Shown: positions 1 through 7,821, counted from the first letter of the stretch. The stretch is DNA of 64,000 nucleotides from Paracoccus sp041927875 (GCF_041927875.1 NZ_JBHFHN010000011.1); one strand, 5' to 3'. Notes: generated from the sequence alone by a model not told the origin. Numbers and translations are program-made.

Positions 1-128
1 TTGCCAGCCACGCTGTTCGTCCTCGTCTTCATGGGCGGCAAGCTTAGCAAACTGTCCGGTTTCTGGGGACCACCTCAATCGGCAACATCGGCACGAGCCG
101 GGATAAGGCTGCCGGTGCGACCTATCGC

Positions 129-1421
129 ATGGTCCGTCTTGCCGACGCCGAACTGATCAGCGCCTATCGGTCAACCTGGCTGGCCCGCAAAATCGTGGAC
201 ATTCCGGCCAAGGACGCTACGCGCCGTTGGCGGGCGTGGCAGGCAGCGAAGGACCAGATCACGGAGATCGAGGCAGAGGAGGCGCGCATCGGCCTGAAAG
301 GTGCGGTGCTGAAAGCTCTGGTGTCTGCGCGACTTCTGGGCGGCGCGGCGATCTACATCGGGACCGGCGACGGCAATCCAGACCAGCCGCTGCTGCCAGA
401 ACGCATCGGCAAAGGTGGCATCCAGCACCTCACCGTCATCGCCCGCGACAAGCTGCATCCCGGCGAGATCGATTACGACCCGGACAGCCCGGAGTTTGGC
501 AAGCCAGCCTTCTACCGCCTGCACCGCCGCAACGGTGATGAAGTTCGTATCCACCCGTCGAGGCTGGTTCTGTTCCACGGCGCATTGATCCCCGAGGGGG
601 CCGATCTGATTGGCGACGGATGGGGCGACAGCGCGCTGCAAAGCTGCCTGGATGCGGTCAAGTGCGCGGATGGCATTGCCGCCAACGCGGGCAGCCTGGT
701 CTATGAGGCCAACGTTGACGTGCTGCACATCCCGCAACTGATGGCCCGCCTTGCAGAGCCGGGCGGCGACGTCGAGGTTGCACGTTACCTGACCATGCTG
801 GCGGTCGCCAAGGGCAACAACGGGATGCTGGTTCTGGACGGCGGCGCGCTGGTCGATGGCAAGACGACGAACCGGACGGATTACGAGCGCAAAGGCGTGG
901 CCTTTGGCGGCCTTGCTGAAATCTGGGACCGGGCGATGCAAACGGTTTCCGGGGCGGCTGACATCCCGGCAACCCGCCTGTTCGGCATGTCCCCGGCGGG
1001 TCAGAACGCCACCGGCGAAAGCGACCTGCAAAACTACGCGCAGCGCATCGCGGCTTTGCAGGAGATGGAGATCGGCCCGGCCTTGACGGTGCTGGATGAG
1101 TGCCTGATCCGGTCTGCCCTGGGCGCGCGCCCGCCGGAAATCTATTATGACTGGCGGCCAATCCGGGAGGCGACGGCCAAAGAGCGGGCCGAGGTCGGCG
1201 CGCAGACGGCGGGGATCATTTCCACCTTGGCCGGGGCGCAGCTTTTCCCGGTCGAGACCCTGCAACAGGCCGCCGCGAATGCGATGATCGAGACCGGCGC
1301 GCTGCCTGGGCTGGAAGGCGCGGTGGAGGAGTTCGGGCTGGATCTGGAAGCCGAGGCCGCTGACCCCCGCAGCGAGGAAGGGGACGCGTCAGGTCAGCCT
1401 GACACCACCTTTCGCCTCTGA
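129..1421 (+). CDS. Phage portal protein, DUF1073 family
   Basis: This is the portal subunit of a tailed phage, the ring through which DNA enters the capsid. The stretch SWLARKIVDIPA-like (here TWLARKIVDIPAKDATRRWR) and the DIPATRLFGMSPAGQNATGE segment are typical of the DUF1073 family. Family-like sequence (IGTSRDKAAGATYR) continues in frame upstream of the ATG at 129 to about 87, but a TAG at 45-47 closes that frame, so the N-terminus is shortened or broken at the window edge. Next come a nuclease-like gene and the protease/scaffold gene, the usual head-gene order. The C-terminal end overlaps the open frame of the nuclease, which lacks its own good start; the two may once have been one protein. 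Confidence 0.85.
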   Translation: MVRLADAELISAYRSTWLARKIVDIPAKDATRRWRAWQAAKDQITEIEAEEARIGLKGAVLKALVSARLLGGAAIYIGTGDGNPDQPLLPERIGKGGIQHLTVIARDKLHPGEIDYDPDSPEFGKPAFYRLHRRNGDEVRIHPSRLVLFHGALIPEGADLIGDGWGDSALQSCLDAVKCADGIAANAGSLVYEANVDVLHIPQLMARLAEPGGDVEVARYLTMLAVAKGNNGMLVLDGGALVDGKTTNRTDYERKGVAFGGLAEIWDRAMQTVSGAADIPATRLFGMSPAGQNATGESDLQNYAQRIAALQEMEIGPALTVLDECLIRSALGARPPEIYYDWRPIREATAKERAEVGAQTAGIISTLAGAQLFPVETLQQAAANAMIETGALPGLEGAVEEFGLDLEAEAADPRSEEGDASGQPDTTFRL

Positions 1422-1494
1422 CGCCTTTAACCCGCGCCAGCCGAGGGACAAGAACGGGCGGTGGGTTAGCGCCAGTGCGCGGATCGCAGGCCTG

Positions 1495-1845
1495 TTGCCA
1501 TTGGCCGGGCAGAACGTTGCGGTGCATGTGGAGTTCGCAAGCGTCAAGCGGCCAGCCGAGTTGTCGAAGGTGCTGAGTGTCGATGTGCGGGGGTTTAGGC
1601 ACAGCGTCAGCAACCAGGCGATCGCTCACATGCGAAGCGGTCATCCTGATTTGACCGACCTGGACTTTTCTCGCCTGCCAGATGTGGTGAGGTTGGGGCG
1701 CGCAAGGCTCGCTAAGGATCGGGGCGTCAACGGGGTGCCACGAGTGATCTATACAGCCAAGGTTGACGGCGTTCGGTATGAATATGTTGCAGAATATCGT
1801 CGCAGAAAGAAGCGACTAGATGCGGTTACCTTCTATCGGATTTGA
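1495..1845 (+). CDS. PBECR-like phage nuclease domain (RelE/ColicinE5-D/Barnase fold)
   Basis: The product resembles the nuclease domains that phages attach to portal or minor head proteins (PBECR group). Visible features are the central VSNQAIAHMRSGHPDLT block and a basic C-terminal strand region ending YEYVAEYRRRKKRLDAVTFY. The first possible start is the TTG at 1495, but the same frame is open from 1288 and reads a family-like linker, FNPRQPRDKNGRWVS, at about 1420-1464. There is no ATG or GTG in that upstream part. The gene is therefore either a frameshifted tail of the portal protein or is reached by +1 slippage. Substrate is unknown; the assignment rests on overall resemblance. Confidence 0.5.
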   Translation: MPLAGQNVAVHVEFASVKRPAELSKVLSVDVRGFRHSVSNQAIAHMRSGHPDLTDLDFSRLPDVVRLGRARLAKDRGVNGVPRVIYTAKVDGVRYEYVAEYRRRKKRLDAVTFYRI

Positions 1846-1932
1846 TGCTCGCTGCTTTATGCCGAGGCCTTCAGCTTACGTCCGAAACGCTCGCGAACAA
1901 CCATAATGTAGCCGTTCAGACGGAGTTTTACA

Positions 1933-3033
1933 ATGCAGTTCACCGATGGTGCGTCGGTCGCGGGAACGCGGCTGACCGATGACGGCTATCTGATCGCCGA
2001 TGCGCGCTGTGTCCGAACCGGGGTGCAGTTCTACCGCGCGTCTGAAATCGGCCTGATCGGGGATGACATTGTCGGGGTCTATCGCCCCGAAGCCGAGGTA
2101 TTCCACAAGGACAGCCTGACCAGCTTCGGCCACGCTCCGGTCACGATGGATCACCCCGCCGAACCGGTCACCGCCGAGACCTGGAAGGCGGTCGCCATTG
2201 GCGAAACCGGCGACGAGGTGTTGCGAGACGGTGAGCGGCTGCGCATCCCGCTGATCGTCAAGGACGCCGCTGCCATCGTCGCTATCAAGGGCGGCAAGCG
2301 CGAGATCAGCGCGGGCTATACCTGCACCCTTGATCACACGCCTGGCACCGCGCCGGACGGAACGCCCTATGTCGCTGTCCAGCGCGGGATCAGGGCCAAT
2401 CACATCGCCATCGTCGCCAAGGGGCGCGCTGGCGCGGAATGCCGCATCGGTGATGCGGACGCATGGGGGGCATCCCCCGTCACCATGAGCGACAAGAAGG
2501 AGGACCGCATGTCCGACGCTCTGAAAACGGTGGTGCTGGGGGACGAGGCCGTTCAGGTCGCCGTCGCCGACGCCGCCAAGATCGACAAGTGGAAGGCCGA
2601 CCAGGCCAAGGCCCTGGCAGACGCCCAGGCGGCAAATGACAAAGCGCTGGCGACGAAGGACGCTGACCTTGCCAAGAAGGACGCCGAAATCGCGGACCTG
2701 AAAAAGCAGGTGCTGTCGGATGCCGATCTGGACGCCCGCGTCCAGGCCCGTGCCGATCTGGTCGGCAAAGCCAAGGCGCTGGTCAAGGACATCGACACCG
2801 CCGGGAAGTCCGACGCCGACATCCGCAAGGCTGTCGTGATCGCCAAGCGCGGCGCGGAGATGGCCGACAAATCCGCCGCCTATATCGACGCGGCTTTTGA
2901 CCTGCTGGCCGAGGCTGCGCCTGTCGATCCCGTCCGTGGTGCCCTGAAGGACGCCAAACCCGAGGGCGATCACAACGCCGATTATCGCAAGGCGCTGTCC
3001 GACGCTTGGAAAACCCCCGTCAAGGAGGCCTGA
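1933..3033 (+). CDS. Phage prohead protease/scaffold fusion, DUF2213 family
   Basis: The 366-residue protein has two parts. Residues 1-185 match the DUF2213 type of prohead protease-like domain, with the segments VTMDHPAEPVT and KREISAGYTC that carry the expected His and Ser. Residues 195-340 are Ala/Lys/Asp-rich and predicted to be a long coiled coil (AKALADAQAANDKALATKDA), as in capsid scaffolds. It sits between the portal and the cement protein. The linker carries a strong internal ribosome site and an in-frame ATG at 2509, so a shorter scaffold protein may be made from the same frame. The start at 1933 lacks a strong ribosome site but agrees with the family. Confidence 0.8.
   Translation: MQFTDGASVAGTRLTDDGYLIADARCVRTGVQFYRASEIGLIGDDIVGVYRPEAEVFHKDSLTSFGHAPVTMDHPAEPVTAETWKAVAIGETGDEVLRDGERLRIPLIVKDAAAIVAIKGGKREISAGYTCTLDHTPGTAPDGTPYVAVQRGIRANHIAIVAKGRAGAECRIGDADAWGASPVTMSDKKEDRMSDALKTVVLGDEAVQVAVADAAKIDKWKADQAKALADAQAANDKALATKDADLAKKDAEIADLKKQVLSDADLDARVQARADLVGKAKALVKDIDTAGKSDADIRKAVVIAKRGAEMADKSAAYIDAAFDLLAEAAPVDPVRGALKDAKPEGDHNADYRKALSDAWKTPVKEA
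2509..3033 (+). CDS. Nested scaffold protein, internal start within the protease gene
   Basis: AAGGAGG at 2497-2503 stands five bases before an in-frame ATG at 2509-2511, a better ribosome site than that of the full-length gene. Translation from here gives 174 residues that contain only the coiled-coil part. In lambda (C and Nu3) and related phages the scaffold is made exactly this way from an internal start of the protease gene. The production of this shorter protein is inferred, not seen. Confidence 0.5.
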   Translation: MSDALKTVVLGDEAVQVAVADAAKIDKWKADQAKALADAQAANDKALATKDADLAKKDAEIADLKKQVLSDADLDARVQARADLVGKAKALVKDIDTAGKSDADIRKAVVIAKRGAEMADKSAAYIDAAFDLLAEAAPVDPVRGALKDAKPEGDHNADYRKALSDAWKTPVKEA

Positions 3034-3036
3034 TCA

Positions 3037-3453
3037 ATGGCTGACATTTTCGATTACAGCGGCAAGACCGCCGCGGGCTATCCCGGCATGATCGCCGAGA
3101 CCCAATTCAAGGACGCCGCATCGCGCCGGGTGGAAACTGCCCCCGTCGCGTTCGGCCTGGCTGTTGGCAAGGGCGGCAAGGACGGCACCGTCAAGCTGGG
3201 CGGCACCGGCTTTGTCGGGATCGCCGTTGCGGACCTGTCGATGGGCGATGGCTACAAGGTTGGCGACGTGGGGGCCTTCCTGCGCAAGGGCACGATCTGG
3301 GTCACGGCGTCCAACGCGGTGGCTGCGGGCGATCCGGTCACCTTCACCCCCGCGACCGGCGTGATTGGCAAGGGCCTGACCGGTGTGATCGCCGATGCCG
3401 TCTTTGAAACCACCGGCGCGCAGGGTGACCTTGTGCGCATCTATCTGGGCTAA
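3037..3453 (+). CDS. Capsid decoration protein (structural cement, Gp24-like/DUF2190)
   Basis: The 138-residue product fits the small beta-rich cement proteins that stabilise the capsid lattice; it begins with MADIFDYSGKTAAGYPGMIA and is rich in Gly, Val and Thr. It starts three bases after the stop of the protease/scaffold gene, with GGAGG in the end of that gene as ribosome site, and is followed after 12 bases by the major capsid gene. This is the standard protease, decoration, capsid order. The reading frame is intact. Confidence 0.75.
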   Translation: MADIFDYSGKTAAGYPGMIAETQFKDAASRRVETAPVAFGLAVGKGGKDGTVKLGGTGFVGIAVADLSMGDGYKVGDVGAFLRKGTIWVTASNAVAAGDPVTFTPATGVIGKGLTGVIADAVFETTGAQGDLVRIYLG

Positions 3454-3465
3454 GGAGGCCCCGCC

Positions 3466-4185
3466 ATGAACATGATGACCAATGACGCGGCGCTGGGCTT
3501 TGTCACCAGCCAGACCGCGCATATCGAGCGTGAGGTGCTGCGCGCGCCCATGCCCGCCATCCGCTATGCGCAGGATATTCCCGTCGATACGTAGCCCAAT
3601 GCCTTCGCGTCGTCGGTGACCTTCTTCACCCAGGATCAGGTCGGGCGCGCCAAATATATCAATGGCCACGGCGACGACATCCCGCTGGCCAGCCTGCGCC
3701 GCAACCAGCGCGAGGTCGGCATTGACACCGGCGGCATCGGCTATGCCTTCTCGGTCGTCGAGGTCGGGCAGGCGCAGATGGCTGGTGTCAGCCTGTCAAG
3801 CGAGGGCGCTATGGCTGCCCGGTCAGCCTTCGAGACCTTCGTGGATGACGTGGCTTTCCTGGGCAACGCAGAGGCGGGCACGACCGGCCTGTTCAACGAC
3901 CCCGGCGTGACCAGCATTGCGGCATCTGCACTGTGGGCCGCCGCGACGGCGGATCAAATCTTGGCCGACATCAACGGCGCGCTGACCGCGACCTATACCA
4001 GCACCAGCGGGATGCAGATGGCCAACACCATCCGCCTGCCCATTGCCGCCATGGCCGCGCTGTCGGTCAAGCGACTGTCCGACCATTCGGAAATGACCGT
4101 GCTAGAATACGTCCGCAAGGCCAACCTTTACACCGTCACCACCGGGCAGCCGCTGGACATCATGGGTAGCACCCGGCTGACGAAC
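3466..4185 (+). pseudogene. Major capsid protein, DUF2184 family, broken
   Basis: The gene starts at ATG 3466 with TAAGGAGG at 3451-3458 as ribosome site. The first 42 codons read well, then an in-frame TAG occurs at 3592-3594 within DIPVDT-stop-PNAFASSVTFF, where the family has an uninterrupted strand. Reading continues in frame with clear DUF2184 sequence (SRLRRNQREVG-like, then MANTIRLPIAAMAALS) up to TTGQPLDIMG at about 4165. The remaining C-terminal part of the coat domain is absent: after about 4165-4185 the sequence becomes that of a tail assembly chaperone in another frame. The gene cannot make a functional capsid subunit unless the amber codon is suppressed, and even then lacks its end. 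Confidence 0.8.
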
Positions 4186-4364
4186 AAGATGAACGCCGCG
4201 CCGCCGACCTGCTGGCCACCGTCACGAAGTCCTGGTCCGGCATCGAATGGGATGGCAAGGCGCTGGAATGCACCCCCGCCAATGCCGAAATGCTGTATCG
4301 CGAACGGCCGTGGGTGCGGTCGCAGATTGATGAGTTCGTGGCCGACGCGGGAAACTTCGCCTAA
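4186..4364 (+). pseudogene. Tail assembly chaperone, C-terminal fragment (G-like)
   Basis: In the frame that ends at TAA 4362-4364 the sequence reads DEQDERRAADLLATVTKSW, then SGIEWDGKALECTPANAEML and RPWVRSQIDEFVADAGNFA. This pattern (GW-SG, DG-x-L-x-FTPENA, PWIREQVxxF) is that of the small chaperones that coat the tape measure during tail assembly. The N-terminal part is missing, replaced by the capsid gene. The genes normally lying between capsid and chaperone (head completion, tail tube) are gone, so this is a deletion joint. The last codons carry a -1 slippery heptamer. Confidence 0.65.
4349..4355 (+). promoter_or_regulatory. -1 ribosomal frameshift site GGGAAAC
   Basis: In the chaperone frame the codons are GCG GGA AAC, so the heptamer is G GGA AAC, a canonical X-XXY-YYZ slippery sequence, three codons before the TAA. 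Slipping back one base enters exactly the frame that is open to 4795. Lambda uses GGGAAAG at the same place to make gpG-T. Confidence 0.7.
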
Positions 4365-4795
4365 GGGCGCGGGACGCCCTGGTCCTGTGGTGCCAGCAAC
4401 ACGCCTGGCTTACCGCAGGTCAAGAGAACGACGCGGGTCGGCGCTGGCCGAAAGGGGCCGACCCGGAACTGCCGGAACTCGATGGCCAGGAACACCTGAT
4501 CGAGTTCCTGTTCAGCCTCGGCGTGGTCGGCAATCACGGGATGGGCGCATCGGGCCTGACATGGCTCGAAATTGCCCATTGGTCAGCTTTGACGGGGCAT
4601 AGCCTGACGCCTTGGGAAGCAGAAACCCTGCACGATCTGTCAGGGGCCTATGCGGCCATGCTTGAGCAGGCCCGCAAGCCGACCTGCCCGCCGCCGTGGG
4701 AACCAGATGTCGACCAGCGCCGAAAATCCGTCAGCGACAAGCTGTCGGCCATCTTCGATTCGCTGATCGAACGTCAAAAAACCGTCTCCGGGTAA
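4355..4795 (+). CDS. Tail assembly chaperone frameshift extension (T-like)
   Basis: This frame is open from the stop at 4331-4333 to TAA 4793-4795 and has no convincing start codon of its own before the ATG at 4541. It would be translated as a -1 extension of the chaperone. The product includes ARDALVLWCQQHAWLTAG and, near the end, LTWLEIAHWSALTG, LTPWEAETLHDLSGAY and RKPTCPPPW, a pattern common in phage proteins placed between the chaperone and the tape measure. It is intact, unlike its upstream partner. The next gene on the same strand is the tape measure; a toxin-antitoxin pair on the other strand lies between. Confidence 0.6.
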   Translation, partial: LRLRARDALVLWCQQHAWLTAGQENDAGRRWPKGADPELPELDGQEHLIEFLFSLGVVGNHGMGASGLTWLEIAHWSALTGHSLTPWEAETLHDLSGAYAAMLEQARKPTCPPPWEPDVDQRRKSVSDKLSAIFDSLIERQKTVSG

Positions 4796-4806
4796 TCGGG
4801 GGCGGT

Positions 4807-5097
4807 TCACGCCGCGCTGAGCGGGCGGATGGCCTGCGCGTCTGGGGGCGGCGCTGCCGCAATCAGGTCGTAATGCAGTTGCAGGCCCATCCAGAACTCA
4901 ACACTGGTCCCAAACGCCCGCGAAAGCCGATGCGCCGTATCAATCGTCATGCTGGTTTCTTCCTTCACCAGCCGCTCAATTCTGGTGCGGGGGACGCCGA
5001 TATGACTGGCGAGACGCCCCGCGCTTATGCCCATTTCGGCCATGAATTCGTGCTTCAGGATTTCGCCGGGGTGAACCGGCACTTGGAGTGCGATCAT
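4807..5097 (-). CDS. higA: HigA-type antitoxin
   Basis: The 96-residue product is the antitoxin of a HigBA module, a dimer that binds toxin and operator. It starts MIALQVPVHPGEILKHEFM, the usual HPGE-x-L opening of the HigA family, and has an HTH_XRE domain (ISAGRLASHIGVPRTRIERL as the helix-turn-helix). It follows the toxin gene after 11 bases in the same transcript, the inverted order (toxin first) typical of hig loci. It lies opposite to the phage tail genes. Confidence 0.85.
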   Translation of the reverse strand: MIALQVPVHPGEILKHEFMAEMGISAGRLASHIGVPRTRIERLVKEETSMTIDTAHRLSRAFGTSVEFWMGLQLHYDLIAAAPPPDAQAIRPLSAA

Positions 5098-5108
5098 GAT
5101 TGCCCCTT

Positions 5109-5390
5109 TCAGTGGTAGTCCACGATTTCAACTTGTGCTGGACCTGCATCGGTCCAGATGAAACAGATACGCCATTGCGCGTTGATGCGGATCGAGTGCT
5201 GACCCAACCGGTCGTCTTTAAGCGCCTCCAACCGATTGGCAGGGGGAACCCGCAGATCGTCCAGCGATGCCGCCGCTTGCAGCATGGCGACCTTGCGAAC
5301 TGCAACCCGGAATAGGTCAGCAGGGAAGCCCTTGCCGGGTCGCCCCGCCAAGACCTGTTCGATCAGCTTGCCCTTGATGCTCTGTATCAT
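5109..5390 (-). CDS. higB: HigB-type toxin, RelE/ParE superfamily
   Basis: The 93-residue toxin is a ribosome-dependent mRNA endonuclease by family. Visible HigB features are LEALKDDRLGQHSIRINAQW and RICFIWTDAGPAQVEIVDYH, with the conserved Arg and C-terminal His. The start codon at 5390 lies about 7 bases below a promoter -10, so the mRNA may be nearly leaderless. The module sits between the tail chaperone and the tape measure, in the opposite direction, and may explain why the decayed prophage is still kept. Confidence 0.85.
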   Translation of the reverse strand: MIQSIKGKLIEQVLAGRPGKGFPADLFRVAVRKVAMLQAAASLDDLRVPPANRLEALKDDRLGQHSIRINAQWRICFIWTDAGPAQVEIVDYH

Positions 5391-5424
5391 GAATAACTTG
5401 TATCATGATATGATACATTGTCAA
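5384..5424 (-). promoter_or_regulatory. higBA promoter and operator
   Basis: On the minus strand a perfect -35 TTGACA (5424-5419) is followed after 16 bases by TACAAG (5402-5397). Between them lies the inverted repeat GTATCAT-GAT-ATGATAC (5400-5416). A third copy of the GTATCAT arm (5384-5390) covers the higB start codon. The arrangement suggests autorepression by HigA or HigBA. Confidence 0.7.
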
Positions 5425-5464
5425 GCGCGACCATACCGATGCCTACAAAAATTGAGGCCCTGCC

Positions 5465-7567
5465 ATGACTGATTTTGCCGTTCTCGGCTTTAAGGGCGAT
5501 GCGACTGGCCTCAAGAGTGCCCGCGACGCCATCAAGGACGTGGCCGAAAAGGCCAAAGAGGCGAAGAAGGCCAGCGATGCCCTGGGTGATGGCATGGGAC
5601 AGGCCGGTGCGCAGGCAAAACGAGCCACGGATCAGATCAAGGCCGGTGCCACGGGTGCCACGCAGGCCGTTGAACGTCTGGGTGTCGCATCCAAAGCAGC
5701 GGCTGGCGCAATGAACGTCCTCAAATCCTTTGCCGCTGGCTTCGCCGGGGCGCTTGGCCTGCGGGCATTGGGGCAAATGGCGGATGCTTGGTCCGACATG
5801 TCATCCCGTGTGGGCCTTGCCGTTGGCGATATGGGCCGTGCGACCGAGGTTATGGACCGCCTGCAAAAGATGGCGCGGCAGACCTATTCGCCGCTGAGCC
5901 AGACGGCAGAAGCCTTCATCGCCAACAGCACAGCCTTGCGCGAACTGGGCCTGAACACCCAGCAGCAGCTTGATTATACCGAGGCCCTGAACAACGCCTT
6001 CGTGGTGTCGGGGGCCAAGGGCGACCGGGCGGCCAGCGTGTCGAACGCCCTGTCCAAAGCCATGGCAGGCGGCGCGCTGCGAGGGGATGAGCTGAACACC
6101 GTCATTCAGACCGGCGGGCGCGTTGCAGAACTGCTGGCCGCAAAACTTGGCACCACCACCAACGGCCTGCGGGCGCTGGGTGCAGATGGTAAGATCACGT
6201 CAGCGATCATCTATGACGCGCTGGTGGGGGCGATGGAGACGCTGCGTGAAGAAGCCGCATCGATGCCCGCGACGATTGCCGATGGCTTTACGCTGCTGGG
6301 GAATGCCGTCCTGACGATGGTCGGGCAGTTCGATCAGGCGATTGGCGTCTCCGGCGCGCTTGCGACCGTTCTGGTCGGAGCGGCGGATAACCTCGACGTT
6401 CTCGCTGTTGCGATTTTGGCGGTGGCTGTCACGCAGCTGCCCAAGCTGGTGACCTATCTGCATAGCACTATCGCCCGCTTTGCGGCACTGTCCGTGGCGG
6501 GTGGACCGCTGGGCATTGCGCTTGGGGCAGTTACTGCTATCATCGGCGGATTGGTCGCTTGGCGCGGTCGTGTGGACGACACCAATGCGCGGATGGAAGC
6601 CCATGCCAAGACTATGGACGCGGTGCGCCGAGCTTATGCCGGGACTGCGAGCGAGGCGGAAAAGACGCTTAAAGCGGCGTCCGCCATGTCGCAAATCCAG
6701 CTTGGCGATGCGATGCGCAAGGCCGCCGCAGATCTTAAGTCAGCACAGGACGAGTTTGCAAACTACGTTGTTTGGCAGCTAGGCGACACCAGTGGGGCGC
6801 GGGCGCGACTTCAAGAGCTGGTCGACGCAGTGGAAGCCGGGGCGTTGCCTGCGGCGGCCTTTAAGCGTGCGCTAGACGACATCGCCGCTGCCGATGCTTC
6901 TATGGCGAACAGTCGTGGCTTGCTGGATATGGCGAGCGGTTCCAGCGCGATGGCCTATTCCTTGTCGGCATCGACCCTGATCACGACTGTGGCGCTTTTC
7001 AACGTCCAGGCATCGACCGCGACGGTAACGGTGCGCGCCCCGGACAATACCCTTATCTCATCGGTGACGATGCAGCTTCAGGACGTTGAGGCCATCGCCG
7101 ATTGGCACAGCTATTTCTTCGACCCCGTGGCGGCGAAAAGCGAAGTCATTTTCGATGATCTGGCAGGCTATCCCGGCAACAAGGTGGTCGTCTCGCTGGA
7201 CGCGCCCGGCGGCTCGCCCAGGGTGGGGCAGATCGTGGCTGGCCGCGCGTTCCTCTTGGGCGAATTGAGCGAGGACGCGACAATCGGCATCCAGGACTAT
7301 TCACGCAAGGAACGCGACGACTGGGGCAACCCGGAAATCATCGAACGCCCCTTCTCGCTGCGGGGCGATTTCGATCTGGCGATCCAGTCATCCCGGGTCC
7401 GCACCGTCCAGAAAACCCTGTCATCCGTTCGGGCCAGGCCTGCGGTCTATTATGAGACCGAGGGCAATTCCGACGTGATGATCTACGGCTACTTTTCCGA
7501 TTTCAGCATCACGCTGAAGGTCGGCGAAATCTCGTTCATGTCACTTGAAGTGGAAGGGCTTGTCTGA
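5465..7567 (+). CDS. Tape measure protein N-terminus fused to a distal tail protein
   Basis: Residues 1-300 form a tape-measure N-terminal domain: MTDFAVLGFKGDATGLKSAR, then the conserved ALNNAFVVSGAKGDRAASVS and ALRGDELNTVIQTGGRVAEL. Hydrophobic helices follow at about residues 300-365. From about residue 490 (near 6940) the character changes from helical to beta-rich: ASTLITTVALFNVQASTATV, ADWHSYFF, VVVSLDAPGG, VYYETEGNSDVMIYGYF. That part matches the style of distal tail/hub proteins, which normally are encoded further downstream. A tape measure of this phage type should be far longer, so this looks like an in-frame deletion. Product is open but very probably non-functional. Confidence 0.7.
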   Translation: MTDFAVLGFKGDATGLKSARDAIKDVAEKAKEAKKASDALGDGMGQAGAQAKRATDQIKAGATGATQAVERLGVASKAAAGAMNVLKSFAAGFAGALGLRALGQMADAWSDMSSRVGLAVGDMGRATEVMDRLQKMARQTYSPLSQTAEAFIANSTALRELGLNTQQQLDYTEALNNAFVVSGAKGDRAASVSNALSKAMAGGALRGDELNTVIQTGGRVAELLAAKLGTTTNGLRALGADGKITSAIIYDALVGAMETLREEAASMPATIADGFTLLGNAVLTMVGQFDQAIGVSGALATVLVGAADNLDVLAVAILAVAVTQLPKLVTYLHSTIARFAALSVAGGPLGIALGAVTAIIGGLVAWRGRVDDTNARMEAHAKTMDAVRRAYAGTASEAEKTLKAASAMSQIQLGDAMRKAAADLKSAQDEFANYVVWQLGDTSGARARLQELVDAVEAGALPAAAFKRALDDIAAADASMANSRGLLDMASGSSAMAYSLSASTLITTVALFNVQASTATVTVRAPDNTLISSVTMQLQDVEAIADWHSYFFDPVAAKSEVIFDDLAGYPGNKVVVSLDAPGGSPRVGQIVAGRAFLLGELSEDATIGIQDYSRKERDDWGNPEIIERPFSLRGDFDLAIQSSRVRTVQKTLSSVRARPAVYYETEGNSDVMIYGYFSDFSITLKVGEISFMSLEVEGLV

Positions 7568-7821
7568 TGGCAGCACCGCAAATCACCCCCCTGCCGACAC
7601 CGCCCACGCGGTCGTCGCCCGCTGATTTCAGCAACCGCGCTGACGCATTCCTGGGTGCGCTGCCGAACCTGCAAGCCCAGGTCAATGAGGCCGCAACCTT
7701 CATCGACGGAAAGGCGGCCCAAGCTGGTGCATCAGCGACCGCAGCCGAGGCGGCCAAGGTTGCTGCTGCGGGCAGTGCCTCGGCGGCGACCGCCCAAGGT
7801 CACGACAATCTTGCGGGCTGA
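7567..7821 (+). pseudogene. Tail fibre/collar protein, N-terminal fragment
   Basis: The 84 residues begin MAAPQITPLPTPPTRSSPAD and FSNRADAFLGALPNLQAQVN, the usual virion-binding N-terminus of phage tail fibres, followed by an Ala-rich segment. The ATG overlaps the stop of the preceding tail gene (ATGA-type coupling at 7564-7569). The reading frame stops abruptly at 7819-7821, just where a different gene remnant starts. Only the attachment part of the fibre survives; shaft and receptor-binding tip are missing. Confidence 0.7.

Noticed and set aside
171..1265. Long minus-strand open frame opposite the portal gene
   Set aside because: Codon shadow of the portal gene; composition is Arg/Gln/Ala-rich with no family features.
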